A stretch of DNA of 64,000 bases from Ramlibacter alkalitolerans (GTDB taxonomy: Bacteria; Pseudomonadota; Gammaproteobacteria; Burkholderiales; Burkholderiaceae_C), in contig NZ_JAEQND010000015.1 in the NCBI RefSeq assembly GCF_016722765.1, positions 1-64,000 on the forward strand. Reading direction: 5' to 3'. Positions 1 through 7,880 of the stretch are shown piece by piece. A program made the translations under genes and the position numbers. How positions within the stretch are numbered: the first letter of the stretch is position 1; each line of letters begins with the position of its first letter. The notes beneath the pieces were generated by a model that was not told the DNA's origin, did not search any database, and saw nothing but the letters and a program-made list of their open reading frames with translations.

Positions 1-120
1 TGTTCCTGCGCGACCAGGAAGAAAGCTGCCGGTGGCGACGATGTCGACACCGCCAAGCCGACTTCGATGCCCTTCAGCCGGGGCTATTCGGGTGAGCCGA
101 ACGGTTTCCGGACACCAGTG

Positions 121-165
121 CGCCTCCGCGGGAATGACGGGGTTCCCGCCTTCGCGGGAATGACG
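121..165 (-). repeat. Family A intergenic repeat, two tandem units
   Basis: Two successive units read on the minus strand, each of the form GTCATTCCCGCG..GGCGGGAA. The same unit occurs near 3.55, 23.2 and 50.65 kb. Its core fits the spacing ATTCCC-N8-GGGAAT. The rest of bases 1-253 holds no gene I can support. The first 90 bases could be the tail of a neighbouring gene, but no frame is convincing. Confidence 0.75.
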
Positions 166-211
166 AACCAGCCGGACCCCCGCCCTTGCCAAGTCGCCCC
201 GACCCGCCCCA

Positions 212-233
212 TAATTCACCAGTTAGTGAATTA
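212..233. promoter_or_regulatory. Operator-like inverted repeat before the catabolic operon
   Basis: TAATTCAC and GTGAATTA form a perfect 8-bp inverted repeat around the 6-base spacer CAGTTA, ending 20 bases before the ATG of the first gene. A -10-like CATAAT lies at its left edge. AT-rich dyads of this size in GC-rich DNA are usually repressor sites. The cognate regulator is not in the window, so its family is unknown. Confidence 0.6.
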
Positions 234-253
234 AAGCCCCGGAGAGTCCACCC

Positions 254-1417
254 ATGGCCACCCAACGTCTCGGAATCATCATGCACGGCGTCACCGGACG
301 CATGGGCATGAACCAGCACCTGATCCGCTCCATCGTCGCCATCCGCAACCAGGGCGGCGTCGCGCTGTCGAACGGCGACACGGTGATGCCCGACCCGATC
401 CTGATCGGCCGCAACGCCGGCAAGATCGAGGCGCTCGCGCGCTCGCAGGGCATCGCCCGCTGGGGCACGGACCTCGACGCGGCGCTGGCCGACAAGGAAG
501 ACACGGTGTTCTTCGACGCCGGCACCACCCAGATGCGCCCGCAGCTGCTGGCCAGGGCGCTGCGTGCCGGCAAGCACGTGTACTGCGAAAAGCCCATCGC
601 CACCACGCTGGGCGAGGCGGTGGAGATCGCGAAGATGGCCGAGAAGTCGGGCCTCAAGCACGGCGCCGTGCAGGACAAGCTGTTCCTGCCCGGCCTGCGC
701 AAGCTGGACATGCTGCGCCGCGCCGGCTTCTTCGGCCGCATGCTGTCGCTGCGGCTGGAGTTCGGCTACTGGGTGTTCGAGGGCGACCTGCAGCCGATCC
801 AGCGTCCGAGCTGGAACTACCGCGCCGAGGACGGCGGCGGGATGATCCTGGACATGATGTGCCACTGGCGCTACGTGCTGGACAACCTGTTCGGCCAGGT
901 GAAGTCCATCTCCTGCCTGGGCGCCACCCACATCCCCGAGCGCTGGGACGAGAACGGCACCAAGTACCAGGCCACCGCCGACGACGCCGCCTATGCCATC
1001 GCCGAACTCGTCGGCCACAACGGCGAGCCGGTGATCGCGCAGCTGAACATGTCCTGGGCCACGCGCGTGCGCCGCGACGACCTGGTGACCTTCCACGTCG
1101 ACGGCACGCACGGTTCCGCCGTCGCCGGCCTGCAGGAGTGCCGCGCCCAGAGCCGCGTGGCCACGCCGCGCCCGGTGTGGAACCCGGACGTGAAGCAGAC
1201 CATGAACTTCTTCGACCAGTGGCAGGAGATCCCCGACAGCCAGGCCTACGACAACGGCTTCAAGATCCAGTGGGAGCACTTCATCCGCCACGTCGTGGAG
1301 GACGCGCCCTACCGCTGGACGCTGCCGGAAGGCGCCAAGGGCGTGCAACTGGTAGAGGCGGCCCTGCAAAGCTGGAAGGAACGTCGCTTCGTCGATGTCC
1401 CGCCCCTGTCGATCTGA
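254..1417 (+). CDS. Gfo/Idh/MocA family NAD(P)-dependent oxidoreductase
   Basis: Predicted cytoplasmic dehydrogenase of 387 residues. The N-terminal Rossmann fold starts at residue 5 with the nucleotide-binding stretch GVTGRMG (residues 12-18). The family's EKP signature is at residues 112-114, where the lysine contacts substrate and cofactor. The remainder fits the usual alpha/beta C-terminal domain. It starts at the ATG after GGAGAG. It is the first gene of a three-gene operon with a DUF993 protein and a TIM-barrel epimerase, which suggests oxidation of a sugar, cyclitol or glycoside during catabolism. The substrate cannot be read from sequence. Confidence 0.88.
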   Translation: MATQRLGIIMHGVTGRMGMNQHLIRSIVAIRNQGGVALSNGDTVMPDPILIGRNAGKIEALARSQGIARWGTDLDAALADKEDTVFFDAGTTQMRPQLLARALRAGKHVYCEKPIATTLGEAVEIAKMAEKSGLKHGAVQDKLFLPGLRKLDMLRRAGFFGRMLSLRLEFGYWVFEGDLQPIQRPSWNYRAEDGGGMILDMMCHWRYVLDNLFGQVKSISCLGATHIPERWDENGTKYQATADDAAYAIAELVGHNGEPVIAQLNMSWATRVRRDDLVTFHVDGTHGSAVAGLQECRAQSRVATPRPVWNPDVKQTMNFFDQWQEIPDSQAYDNGFKIQWEHFIRHVVEDAPYRWTLPEGAKGVQLVEAALQSWKERRFVDVPPLSI

Positions 1418-1427
1418 GCACCGCGCC

Positions 1428-2612
1428 ATGGCCATCACCCTGAAGCTGCCCACCCGCGACGGCACCCTGGAGGACTACACCCTGAGCGGCAGCGCTCCGG
1501 TGCAGCCCGAGCGCGGCGTCAAGTTCGACCGCATCGCCTATTCCGCCGCCCACGTGGTGGCCGACCCGCTGGCGGCCGTGGATCCCTGGATCGAGTCGGC
1601 CGTCGACTGGGACGCCACCATCGCCTACCGCCAGCGCCTCTGGTCGCTGGGCCTGGGCGTGGCCGAAGCCATGGACACCGCGCAGCGCGGCATGGGCCTG
1701 GACTGGCCCACTTCCCTGGAGCTGATCCGCCGCTCGCTGGACGCAGCCCGCGACGTCCCCGGTGCGTTGGTGGCTTGCGGCTGCGGCACCGACCACCTCG
1801 CTGCCGCGGAGGCCCATTCGATCGACGACGTGATCCGCGCCTACGAGGAGCAGATGGAAGCCATCGAGAAGCTCGGTGGCCGCCTGATCGTGATGGCGAG
1901 CCGGGCCCTGGCCCGGGTGGCGACGGGCCCGGCCGACTACGAGAAGGTCTACGGGCGCATCCTGTCACAGGCGAAACAGCCGGTGATCCTGCACTGGCTG
2001 GGCGACATGTTCGATCCGGCACTCGCAGGCTACTGGGGCACGCGCAACGTCGACGAAGCGATGGACACGGCGCTGGGCATCATCCACGCCCGCGCGTCCA
2101 AGGTCGACGGGATCAAGATCTCGCTGCTGGACAAGCACAAGGAAATCGCCATGCGCCGGCGCCTGCCCGCGGGCGTGCGCATGTACACGGGCGACGACTT
2201 CAACTACGCCGAGCTGATCGCCGGCGACGGCCATGGAAGCGACCCGGTGCAGGGCCGCAGCGACGCCCTGCTCGGGATCTTCGACGCCATCGCGCCGGCG
2301 GCGAGCGCCGCCCTGGGCGAGCTCGCCGCGGGCAACGTGATGCGCTTCCACGCCATCCTGGGCCCGACGGTGCCGCTGTCGCGCCACATCTTCGCGGCGC
2401 CCACCCGCTTCTACAAGACCGGCGTGGTGTTCATGGCCTGGCTCAATGGCCACCAGTCCCACTTCACCATGGTGGGCGGCCAGCAGAGTACGCGCAGCCT
2501 GCCGCACCTGGCGGAGCTCTTCCGCCTGGCGGATGCGGCCAACCTGCTGGAGCAGCCGGAGCTGGCCAGCCGGCGCATGAGGACGATGCTGGCGCTGCAC
2601 GGGGTCGCGTGA
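1428..2612 (+). CDS. DUF993 family protein (dihydrodipicolinate synthase-like)
   Basis: Protein of 394 residues that I recognise as DUF993, a family related to class I lyase/aldolase TIM barrels of the DapA type. The chosen ATG is ten bases after the stop of the upstream dehydrogenase. An in-frame ATG at 1395 would overlap that gene and adds an unlikely leader. The terminal bases overlap the alternative GTG start of the next gene, so the three genes are probably co-translated. An aldol or retro-aldol step on the oxidised sugar is a reasonable guess from family and context. The reaction is unproven. Confidence 0.8.
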   Translation: MAITLKLPTRDGTLEDYTLSGSAPVQPERGVKFDRIAYSAAHVVADPLAAVDPWIESAVDWDATIAYRQRLWSLGLGVAEAMDTAQRGMGLDWPTSLELIRRSLDAARDVPGALVACGCGTDHLAAAEAHSIDDVIRAYEEQMEAIEKLGGRLIVMASRALARVATGPADYEKVYGRILSQAKQPVILHWLGDMFDPALAGYWGTRNVDEAMDTALGIIHARASKVDGIKISLLDKHKEIAMRRRLPAGVRMYTGDDFNYAELIAGDGHGSDPVQGRSDALLGIFDAIAPAASAALGELAAGNVMRFHAILGPTVPLSRHIFAAPTRFYKTGVVFMAWLNGHQSHFTMVGGQQSTRSLPHLAELFRLADAANLLEQPELASRRMRTMLALHGVA

Positions 2613-2614
2613 CG

Positions 2615-3493
2615 ATGCGGGATTTTTCGCAGGACCACCGCTGGCTCTCGGTCAACACGGCCACGGTGCGCAAGTCGGGCGGCGAGGACCTTCCGCTGCC
2701 GCGGATCGTCGAGGCCTGCGTGGAGCGCGGCATCCGGGCGATCTCGCCCTGGCGCGACCAGGTGCAGGCGGCCGGCATCACCAAGGTCGCGAAGCTGGTG
2801 CGGGACCACGGCCTGAAGCTTTCCGGCTACTGCCGTGGCGGCATGTTCCCGGCCACCGACGCGCAGGGCCTGAAGGCGGCTCGCGAGGACAACCGGCGCG
2901 CCGTGGATGAAGCCGCGCAGCTGGGCGCCGCCTGCCTCGTGCTGGTGGTGGGCGGCCTGCCCGGCGCCTTGCAGGGCCAGCCCGCGCACAAGGACATCGC
3001 GCTGGCGCGCAACCAGGTCCGGGACGGCATCGGCGAGCTGCTGGAATATGCCCGCACCGCCAACCTGCCGCTGGCGATCGAGCCGCTGCACCCGATGTAT
3101 GCGGCCGACCGGGCCTGCATCAACACGCTGGAGCAGGCGCTGGACGTCTGCGACGAGCTCGACCCGTATCGGTCCGGCAGCCTGGGCGTGGCCGTGGACG
3201 TGTACCACGTCTGGTGGGACCCGAAGCTGGAGCAGCAGATCCGGCGCGCGGGCCGCAGCCGCCTGCTGGCGTTCCATGTCTGCGACTGGCTCACGCCGAC
3301 GACGGACCTGCTGAACGACCGCGGCATGATGGGCGACGGCGTGATCGACATCCCGCGCATCCGCGGCTGGGTGGAGGCGCAGGGCTTCGCCGGCTTCAGC
3401 GAGGTGGAGATCTTCTCCACCGGCAACTGGTGGCAGCGGCCGCACGCGGAGGTGCTGGACACCTGCATCGCGCGGCACAGGACGGCGGTGTAG
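2615..3493 (+). CDS. Sugar phosphate isomerase/epimerase family protein (TIM barrel)
   Basis: Protein of 292 residues of the xylose-isomerase-like/AP-endonuclease-2 TIM-barrel family. These are divalent-metal enzymes that isomerise or epimerise keto sugars and inositol derivatives. Visible family features are the acidic metal-ligand strands around IEPLHPM and VAVDVYHVWWD, and a late FSEVEIFS strand. The ATG at 2615 is used. A GTG at 2609 overlapping the upstream stop is also possible. It is last in the operon with the dehydrogenase and DUF993 protein and probably acts on the same substrate. A family A repeat follows. Confidence 0.85.
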   Translation: MRDFSQDHRWLSVNTATVRKSGGEDLPLPRIVEACVERGIRAISPWRDQVQAAGITKVAKLVRDHGLKLSGYCRGGMFPATDAQGLKAAREDNRRAVDEAAQLGAACLVLVVGGLPGALQGQPAHKDIALARNQVRDGIGELLEYARTANLPLAIEPLHPMYAADRACINTLEQALDVCDELDPYRSGSLGVAVDVYHVWWDPKLEQQIRRAGRSRLLAFHVCDWLTPTTDLLNDRGMMGDGVIDIPRIRGWVEAQGFAGFSEVEIFSTGNWWQRPHAEVLDTCIARHRTAV

Positions 3494-3541
3494 GCGGCGG
3501 AAGGGGGTGACTCCCTCCGTCATCCGCGCAAAGGGATGTCT

Positions 3542-3626
3542 CGTCATCCCCGCGAAGGCGGGGATCCAGGGCTTCCTGGAGCGCGCGCAGCGCGCGTTCC
3601 GGCCCCCCACCTGCGCGGGGGTGACG
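3542..3626. repeat. Family A intergenic repeat, composite
   Basis: A left unit (GTCATCCCCGCGAAGGCGGGG) and an inverted right unit (CCCCCACCTGCGCGGGGGTGAC) flank a GC hairpin built on GCGCGCGCAGCGCGCG. It lies between the convergent epimerase and bactofilin genes. The arrangement resembles a REP/BIME-type mosaic and could act as a bidirectional transcript end, although it lacks T runs. Confidence 0.75.
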
Positions 3627-3636
3627 GCCTTACCTC

Positions 3637-4164
3637 CTACTGCACCTGCTGCAGCGGCGCCCGCACCGGTGACGCCTGTGCGCTCTTCGGGCCGATGCCG
3701 GCTTCGATCTCGCCGGAGAGCTGGCCGCCCTCCTCGATCACCACCTTGCCGTAGCGGACCTTGCCCGTGACCTTGCCGGTCGAATAGATCACCAGCTTCT
3801 GGCGCACGGTGAGGTTGCCCTCGAACAGGCCGCGGATCTCCGCCACGTCGATCTCGGCGGAACCCTTGAAGGCACCGCGTTCGGAGATCTGGATCACGCG
3901 CGAGTCCATCGTGGCTTCCACCGAGCCTTCCACCACCAGGGTGTCGCAGTCGGTGATCTCCACTCCCTTGAGCTTGATGTTCGGGCCGACGGTCAGCTTG
4001 CTTTCGCCTTCCTTCACGACCGGGGCGGAGGCGGGCTGCGCCGGGGTGGCGGGGGCAGGCTGCTGGGCGCCGGCCACGGCGGCGGCGTTGGGGTTCGCTC
4101 CGGTGCGCGGATAGGTGTCCTCGCGCTTGTTGTTGTTGTTGAAGAAGGGGGACTGCAATGCCAT
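3637..4164 (-). CDS. Bactofilin family protein (polymer-forming cytoskeletal)
   Basis: Protein of 175 residues. The central region (about 60-150) has the repetitive beta-helix pattern of bactofilins, with phrases such as VVEGSVEATMDSRVIQIS and GLFEGNLTVRQKLVIYS. It is flanked by Pro/Ala-rich tails, and the N-terminus carries an NNNNK run. Bactofilins polymerise without nucleotide and scaffold envelope or polarity functions. There is no signal peptide. The start follows the ribosome-binding-like AGAGGAACG. It is transcribed away from the preceding operon. The cellular role is not evident from its neighbours. Confidence 0.88.
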   Translation of the reverse strand: MALQSPFFNNNNKREDTYPRTGANPNAAAVAGAQQPAPATPAQPASAPVVKEGESKLTVGPNIKLKGVEITDCDTLVVEGSVEATMDSRVIQISERGAFKGSAEIDVAEIRGLFEGNLTVRQKLVIYSTGKVTGKVRYGKVVIEEGGQLSGEIEAGIGPKSAQASPVRAPLQQVQ

Positions 4165-4379
4165 GAAGCGTTCCTCTGAATCGATGAAATAGGAGAGAGA
4201 AGACCCGTGATCCTAGGCACCACATCCATTACATGTGCGACGGGTGGCGCAAGAAGGGTAACGAATGGCGTTGCGCCCGGCCGACGCGCGTGCGCGCCAT
4301 TGGGCAAACCCCGCCCGAAGGTGCCTTGCGCGGCAGCGCCTCTCCCCTCACCATGTGGGTGAGGATGGAGGGAATCGCG

Positions 4380-5075
4380 ATGAAGCACTGGGTGCGATGG
4401 GCGACGGCCGCGAGCCTGCTGGCCGCCACGATGGGTTTCGCGCGGGCGGAGACGCCACGCGAATTCGAGGTCAGCGCCTCCAACCTGCTGGTGGTGCTGC
4501 GCGAGTCGCCCGGCGCCAACAAGCAGGACGAGACGCTCACCCCGTTCGGCAAGATCAGCGCCAGGGCGGCCGATGGCCGCGAGTTCGAATTCGAGGCGAG
4601 CTGGTTCCAGTACCTCGGCGACATGCACCTGCGGCTGGTATTCGACGGCGAGCGGCGCGTGCAGAGCGCCTCCCCCGACGACCTGCAGCGCTTGCGCCTG
4701 AGCCCGGAGGAAGCCCTCGCGCAGGCCGTGGACAACCTGCGCCGCCGCTACGGCGAACCCGTTGCCCAGCCCTGGAGCGGCGGGCTGATGCAGGTCCACG
4801 GCAACGCCCCCGAGTTGGACAGCAGCTACTTCCTGGACCGCGAGTTCTGGGAAGAGCAGCTGCGGCGATCGCCATCGGGCATCGTGGCGGCCGTCCCGGG
4901 CCGCGGCGGCCTGGTGTTCGCGCGCGCCGACGACGACTCCGCCGTCGCCAGCCTGCGTTTCAGCGCCGCCGCCCTGTTCGCGAGCAACGATACGGCGCGG
5001 ATCTCCTCCGGCCTGTACCTGTTCAAGGACGGACGCTGGTCGGTGTTCCAGCCGCCGCAGCCGCCCGGCGATTAA
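4380..5075 (+). CDS. Hypothetical secreted protein
   Basis: I do not recognise this 231-residue protein. The chosen start gives a good Sec signal peptide of about 23 residues ending FARA before ETPREF. An in-frame upstream start would bury it behind 49 charged residues. The mature part is mixed alpha/beta with no Cys cluster or obvious catalytic motif, and it ends in a Pro-rich tail. Its stop overlaps by four bases the stop of the convergent phosphatase gene. A periplasmic location is predicted. Confidence 0.7.
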   Translation: MKHWVRWATAASLLAATMGFARAETPREFEVSASNLLVVLRESPGANKQDETLTPFGKISARAADGREFEFEASWFQYLGDMHLRLVFDGERRVQSASPDDLQRLRLSPEEALAQAVDNLRRRYGEPVAQPWSGGLMQVHGNAPELDSSYFLDREFWEEQLRRSPSGIVAAVPGRGGLVFARADDDSAVASLRFSAAALFASNDTARISSGLYLFKDGRWSVFQPPQPPGD

Positions 5076-5638
5076 GGCGTCGCCAGGCGCCCGGCGACGC
5101 GGAAGCCGCCCGCGGGCTGCGGCGTCAGCACCACCATCTCTCCCATCGCGGGGGAGACGCCGGTCAGCGCCAGCACCGTCGATCCGTGCGTGACCAGGAA
5201 CAGGTTGCCGCGCTCCGGCGCGCGTTGCACGACCTGGCGCAGGCGCGCGACCTGGGGCGCTTCCTGCGCGTGGCGACCGAACAGGTTGCCCAGCGCAGGC
5301 TCCACTTCGCCGCTGCGGCCGAACACCAGGCGCGCCGTTTCCAGGCAGCGGCACCAGGGGCTCGCCTGCAGGCCGGCCACCGGGATGGCGCGGCTGCGCA
5401 GGACGTCGCCGAGGCGCCGGGCGTGGGCGCGGCCCGGCTCGCTCAGGTTGCGCTGGGTGCTGCAGTCGTCCAGCTTCATGCCGGCCGGGTCGCCCACGCC
5501 GGGCTCCGTGCTGTCATGCCGCAGCAGCACGACCTGGCCGCCCGCACGCAGCAGGGACCACAGCGCATCGTCGGCGTGCCCCAGGGCGGGCGCGAGCGCA
5601 CAAAGGACCAGCAGGCTTCGCAGCAGCGTCGAGCGCAT
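5072..5638 (-). CDS. Histidine phosphatase family protein, exported
   Basis: Protein of 188 residues with a signal peptide (about residues 1-22, ending LGHA) and a phosphoglycerate-mutase-like core. The usual RHG active-site motif reads RHDSTEPG here, so the phospho-accepting His is kept but Gly is Asp. The second catalytic His lies in LVTHGS. The block LDDCSTQRNLSEPGR is typical of a periplasmic subgroup of the family. A start four codons upstream (5650) is equally possible. It is divergent from the aldo/keto reductase. The substrate is unknown. Confidence 0.82.
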   Translation of the reverse strand: MRSTLLRSLLVLCALAPALGHADDALWSLLRAGGQVVLLRHDSTEPGVGDPAGMKLDDCSTQRNLSEPGRAHARRLGDVLRSRAIPVAGLQASPWCRCLETARLVFGRSGEVEPALGNLFGRHAQEAPQVARLRQVVQRAPERGNLFLVTHGSTVLALTGVSPAMGEMVVLTPQPAGGFRVAGRLATP

Positions 5639-5686
5639 GGGAATCTCCATGGTGCGGTGGACGGACCCGCATGCTACGCTGGCCGC

Positions 5687-6574
5687 ATGAAGCGCCGCAC
5701 GCTGCTGCAGTGGGCCGCGCTGGCCGCGCCCGGGATGGCCGCCGCGCAGCCGGGCCCGTCCACCCGCGCCATCCCCTCCTCCGGTGAGCCGATCCCGCGG
5801 GTCGGCCTGGGCACCTGGATCACCTTCAACGTCGGCAACGACCCGCCGGCGCGCGCCCATTGCGCGCAGGTCATGCGGGCCTTCTTCGAGGCCGGCGGCC
5901 GCCTGATCGATTCCTCGCCCATGTACGGCTCGTCGCAGGGCGTGGTCGGCGAGGGCCTGCGCTCGCTGGGCGCGCAGCAGCGCGTCTTCGCCGCCGACAA
6001 GGTCTGGACCGGCTCCGACGGCGCCGCGCAGCTCGAGACCTCGCTCGGGCTGTGGCAAGTGCCGCGCTTCGACCTGCTGCAGGTGCACAACCTGCTCGCC
6101 TGGGAAAAGCAGCTGCCCCTGCTGCAGAAGATGAAGGACGCAGGCCGGCTGCGCTACGTCGGCATCACCACCTCGGAGGGGCGCCGGCACCGCGAGTTCG
6201 AGCAGGTCATGCGCCAGCAGCGGCTCGATTTCGTGCAGTTCACGTACAACCTGCTGGACCGCGAAGCCGAGCAGCGCCTGCTGCCGCTGGCGGCGGAGCG
6301 CGGCCTCGCCGTGCTAATCAACCGCCCGTTCCAGGAGGGCGATCTGCTGCGGCGGCTGCAGCGCTTCCCGCTGCCACCGTGGGCGGGCGAGATCGGCTGC
6401 ACGAGCTGGGCGCAGTTCGCGCTCAAGTTCGTGATCAGCCATCCGGCGGTGACCTGCGCGATCCCGGCCACCCGCCGCGTCGACCACGTGCGCGAGAACA
6501 TGGCCGTCGCCCGGGGGTCCTGGCCCGACGCCGCGACCCGCCAGCGCATGGCCGCCTACGTCGCCGGGCTGTGA
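5687..6574 (+). CDS. Aldo/keto reductase with twin-arginine-like leader
   Basis: Protein of 295 residues. It begins MKRRTLLQWAALAA with an Ala cleavage region, so export by Tat is likely. The AKR tetrad is recognisable: Asp in LIDSSPMYGSS, Tyr in the same motif, Lys in AADKVW and His in LLQVHN. Strand and loop order fit an NAD(P)H-dependent (beta/alpha)8 reductase, slightly shorter than cytosolic AKRs. The carbonyl substrate cannot be predicted. Periplasmic AKRs need cofactor loaded before export, which fits Tat. The next gene follows 25 bases later. Confidence 0.85.
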   Translation: MKRRTLLQWAALAAPGMAAAQPGPSTRAIPSSGEPIPRVGLGTWITFNVGNDPPARAHCAQVMRAFFEAGGRLIDSSPMYGSSQGVVGEGLRSLGAQQRVFAADKVWTGSDGAAQLETSLGLWQVPRFDLLQVHNLLAWEKQLPLLQKMKDAGRLRYVGITTSEGRRHREFEQVMRQQRLDFVQFTYNLLDREAEQRLLPLAAERGLAVLINRPFQEGDLLRRLQRFPLPPWAGEIGCTSWAQFALKFVISHPAVTCAIPATRRVDHVRENMAVARGSWPDAATRQRMAAYVAGL

Positions 6575-6599
6575 GCGTCGCAGCCTGCAGGTGTTCCTG

Positions 6600-7193
6600 A
6601 TGCCGGAGTGGTGGACCTATGGGCTCTCCGACTTCCTGATGTTCTCGCCGCCGGTGTACTGGCGGCTGGTGGCCCGCTACAACGCAGCCTGGTGGCCGGC
6701 GCAGGGGCTGGCCGTCGCGGGCATGCTGGCCTTGGCGTTGTTGCTGCGCGGCGGCTCCGTCACGGGCGGGCGCCGTGCCCTGGCGCTTCTCGCCCTCGCC
6801 TGGGCCTGGGTTGCATGGGCCTTCTACTGGCGCCTGTATGCGGAGATCTTCCTGGCCGCACCGTGGCTGGCGGGCGCCTGCGCGGTGGAGGCCCTGCTGC
6901 TCCTGGCAGCCGCGGCGATGCCGGTGAAATCCGGTGTGCTGCCGGCACCGGGCGCGCCGTGCTGGATCCTGCTCGCCGCCGCCCTGTGCTACCCGCTGCT
7001 GGCGCCACTCACGGGGCACGCCTGGAGCGAGGCGGAGGTGGCCGGCTTCATGCCGGATCCGACCGCGCTGGCGACGGCCGGCGTGCTGGCCGGCTTGCGC
7101 CCCTGGCCGCAGTGGAGCCGCTGGCTGCTGGCCGTGGTGCCGGCCGTCTCGCTCCTGCTCGGCGCCGCCACCCGCTGGCTGATCGCGCAGTGA
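6600..7193 (+). CDS. DUF6064 family membrane protein
   Basis: Integral membrane protein of 197 residues with about six hydrophobic segments. It opens with MPEWWTYGLSDFLMFSP, the characteristic start of DUF6064, so the ATG at 6600 is preferred over the GTG at 6591. Function is unknown. It follows the aldo/keto reductase closely and could be co-transcribed with it. It ends six bases before the convergent exeB stop. Confidence 0.78.
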   Translation: MPEWWTYGLSDFLMFSPPVYWRLVARYNAAWWPAQGLAVAGMLALALLLRGGSVTGGRRALALLALAWAWVAWAFYWRLYAEIFLAAPWLAGACAVEALLLLAAAAMPVKSGVLPAPGAPCWILLAAALCYPLLAPLTGHAWSEAEVAGFMPDPTALATAGVLAGLRPWPQWSRWLLAVVPAVSLLLGAATRWLIAQ

Positions 7194-7199
7194 GCGCGC

Positions 7200-7865
7200 T
7201 CAGTACTGCACGCTGTAGCGGTAGCCGCGGAACTTGAGGACGGCGGACCGCGCGCGGATCTGCTCCACGAGCACGCCCGGCGCCGCCTCGGCGCCCTCGC
7301 CCACGACCTGCCCGCCGACGATCAGCATCCGCTGTCCCGGGTTCTCCGAGTACACGCCACCGGAGACCTGCAGCTTCGGCAGCTCGCGTTGCACGTCGGA
7401 CGGCAGTTCGGAGGGCGCCAGCACGCGGTCCGCGGCGACAGCGGCGGGTGCGGATGGCGCGCGTGACACGGCGGGCGCGGCCGGCGCTTCCGGGGCCACG
7501 ACGGGCGCCGGCGCTTTCACGACCGGGCGGTCCAGGGGGCGCTCCGCCGGCGGCAACGGCGGCGGTGCCGGCGGGCTCACCTCGGTGGCGACGGGCACGG
7601 CCGGCGGCGGCAACACCGCCACGGGCTTGGCCACCGGGGCGTTCGGCGGCGGCATGCCGAGATCGAGCGAGACGCGCGGCGCCGGCCGCAGCAGCAGGGC
7701 GACGGCGACCAGCACCGCCACGGCGGCGAGCGCCGCAACGACCCAGACCGGGACCCGGCGCGCCGTCTCCGCCGGCAGCGGCACGGGATGGGCATGGATG
7801 CCGCGGCCGGGGTCGCGCTCGCGTTCGGCGTCGGCACGGCGCAGGGCATCGAGGATGTAGGACAT
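7200..7865 (-). CDS. gspB: General secretion pathway protein B (GspB/ExeB-like)
   Basis: Protein of 221 residues. The N-terminus MSYILDALRRADAERER is the signature of the GspB family. One transmembrane segment follows (about residues 38-60), then a long Pro/Ala-rich periplasmic linker. The C-terminal domain (from about 155) reads LPSDVQRELPKLQVSGGVYS and matches T2SSB. With the ATPase GspA it remodels peptidoglycan so the type II secretin can assemble. It lies 15 bases after gspA, in the same operon. No other type II secretion gene is in the window. Confidence 0.88.
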   Translation of the reverse strand: MSYILDALRRADAERERDPGRGIHAHPVPLPAETARRVPVWVVAALAAVAVLVAVALLLRPAPRVSLDLGMPPPNAPVAKPVAVLPPPAVPVATEVSPPAPPPLPPAERPLDRPVVKAPAPVVAPEAPAAPAVSRAPSAPAAVAADRVLAPSELPSDVQRELPKLQVSGGVYSENPGQRMLIVGGQVVGEGAEAAPGVLVEQIRARSAVLKFRGYRYSVQY

Positions 7866-7880
7866 GCGCTCGGTTCTTCC

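Noticed and set aside
1-253. Gene tail at the left edge
   Set aside because: Several frames are open for 20-30 codons on both strands, but none has consistent codon use or a recognisable ending.
74-1465. Long open frames antisense to the first dehydrogenase, and many similar long antisense frames elsewhere (for example opposite clpB, ppsA and hom)
   Set aside because: High GC content keeps stops out of shadow frames. These translations are low-complexity Arg/Ala/Pro/His-rich and match no family, while the sense frames do.
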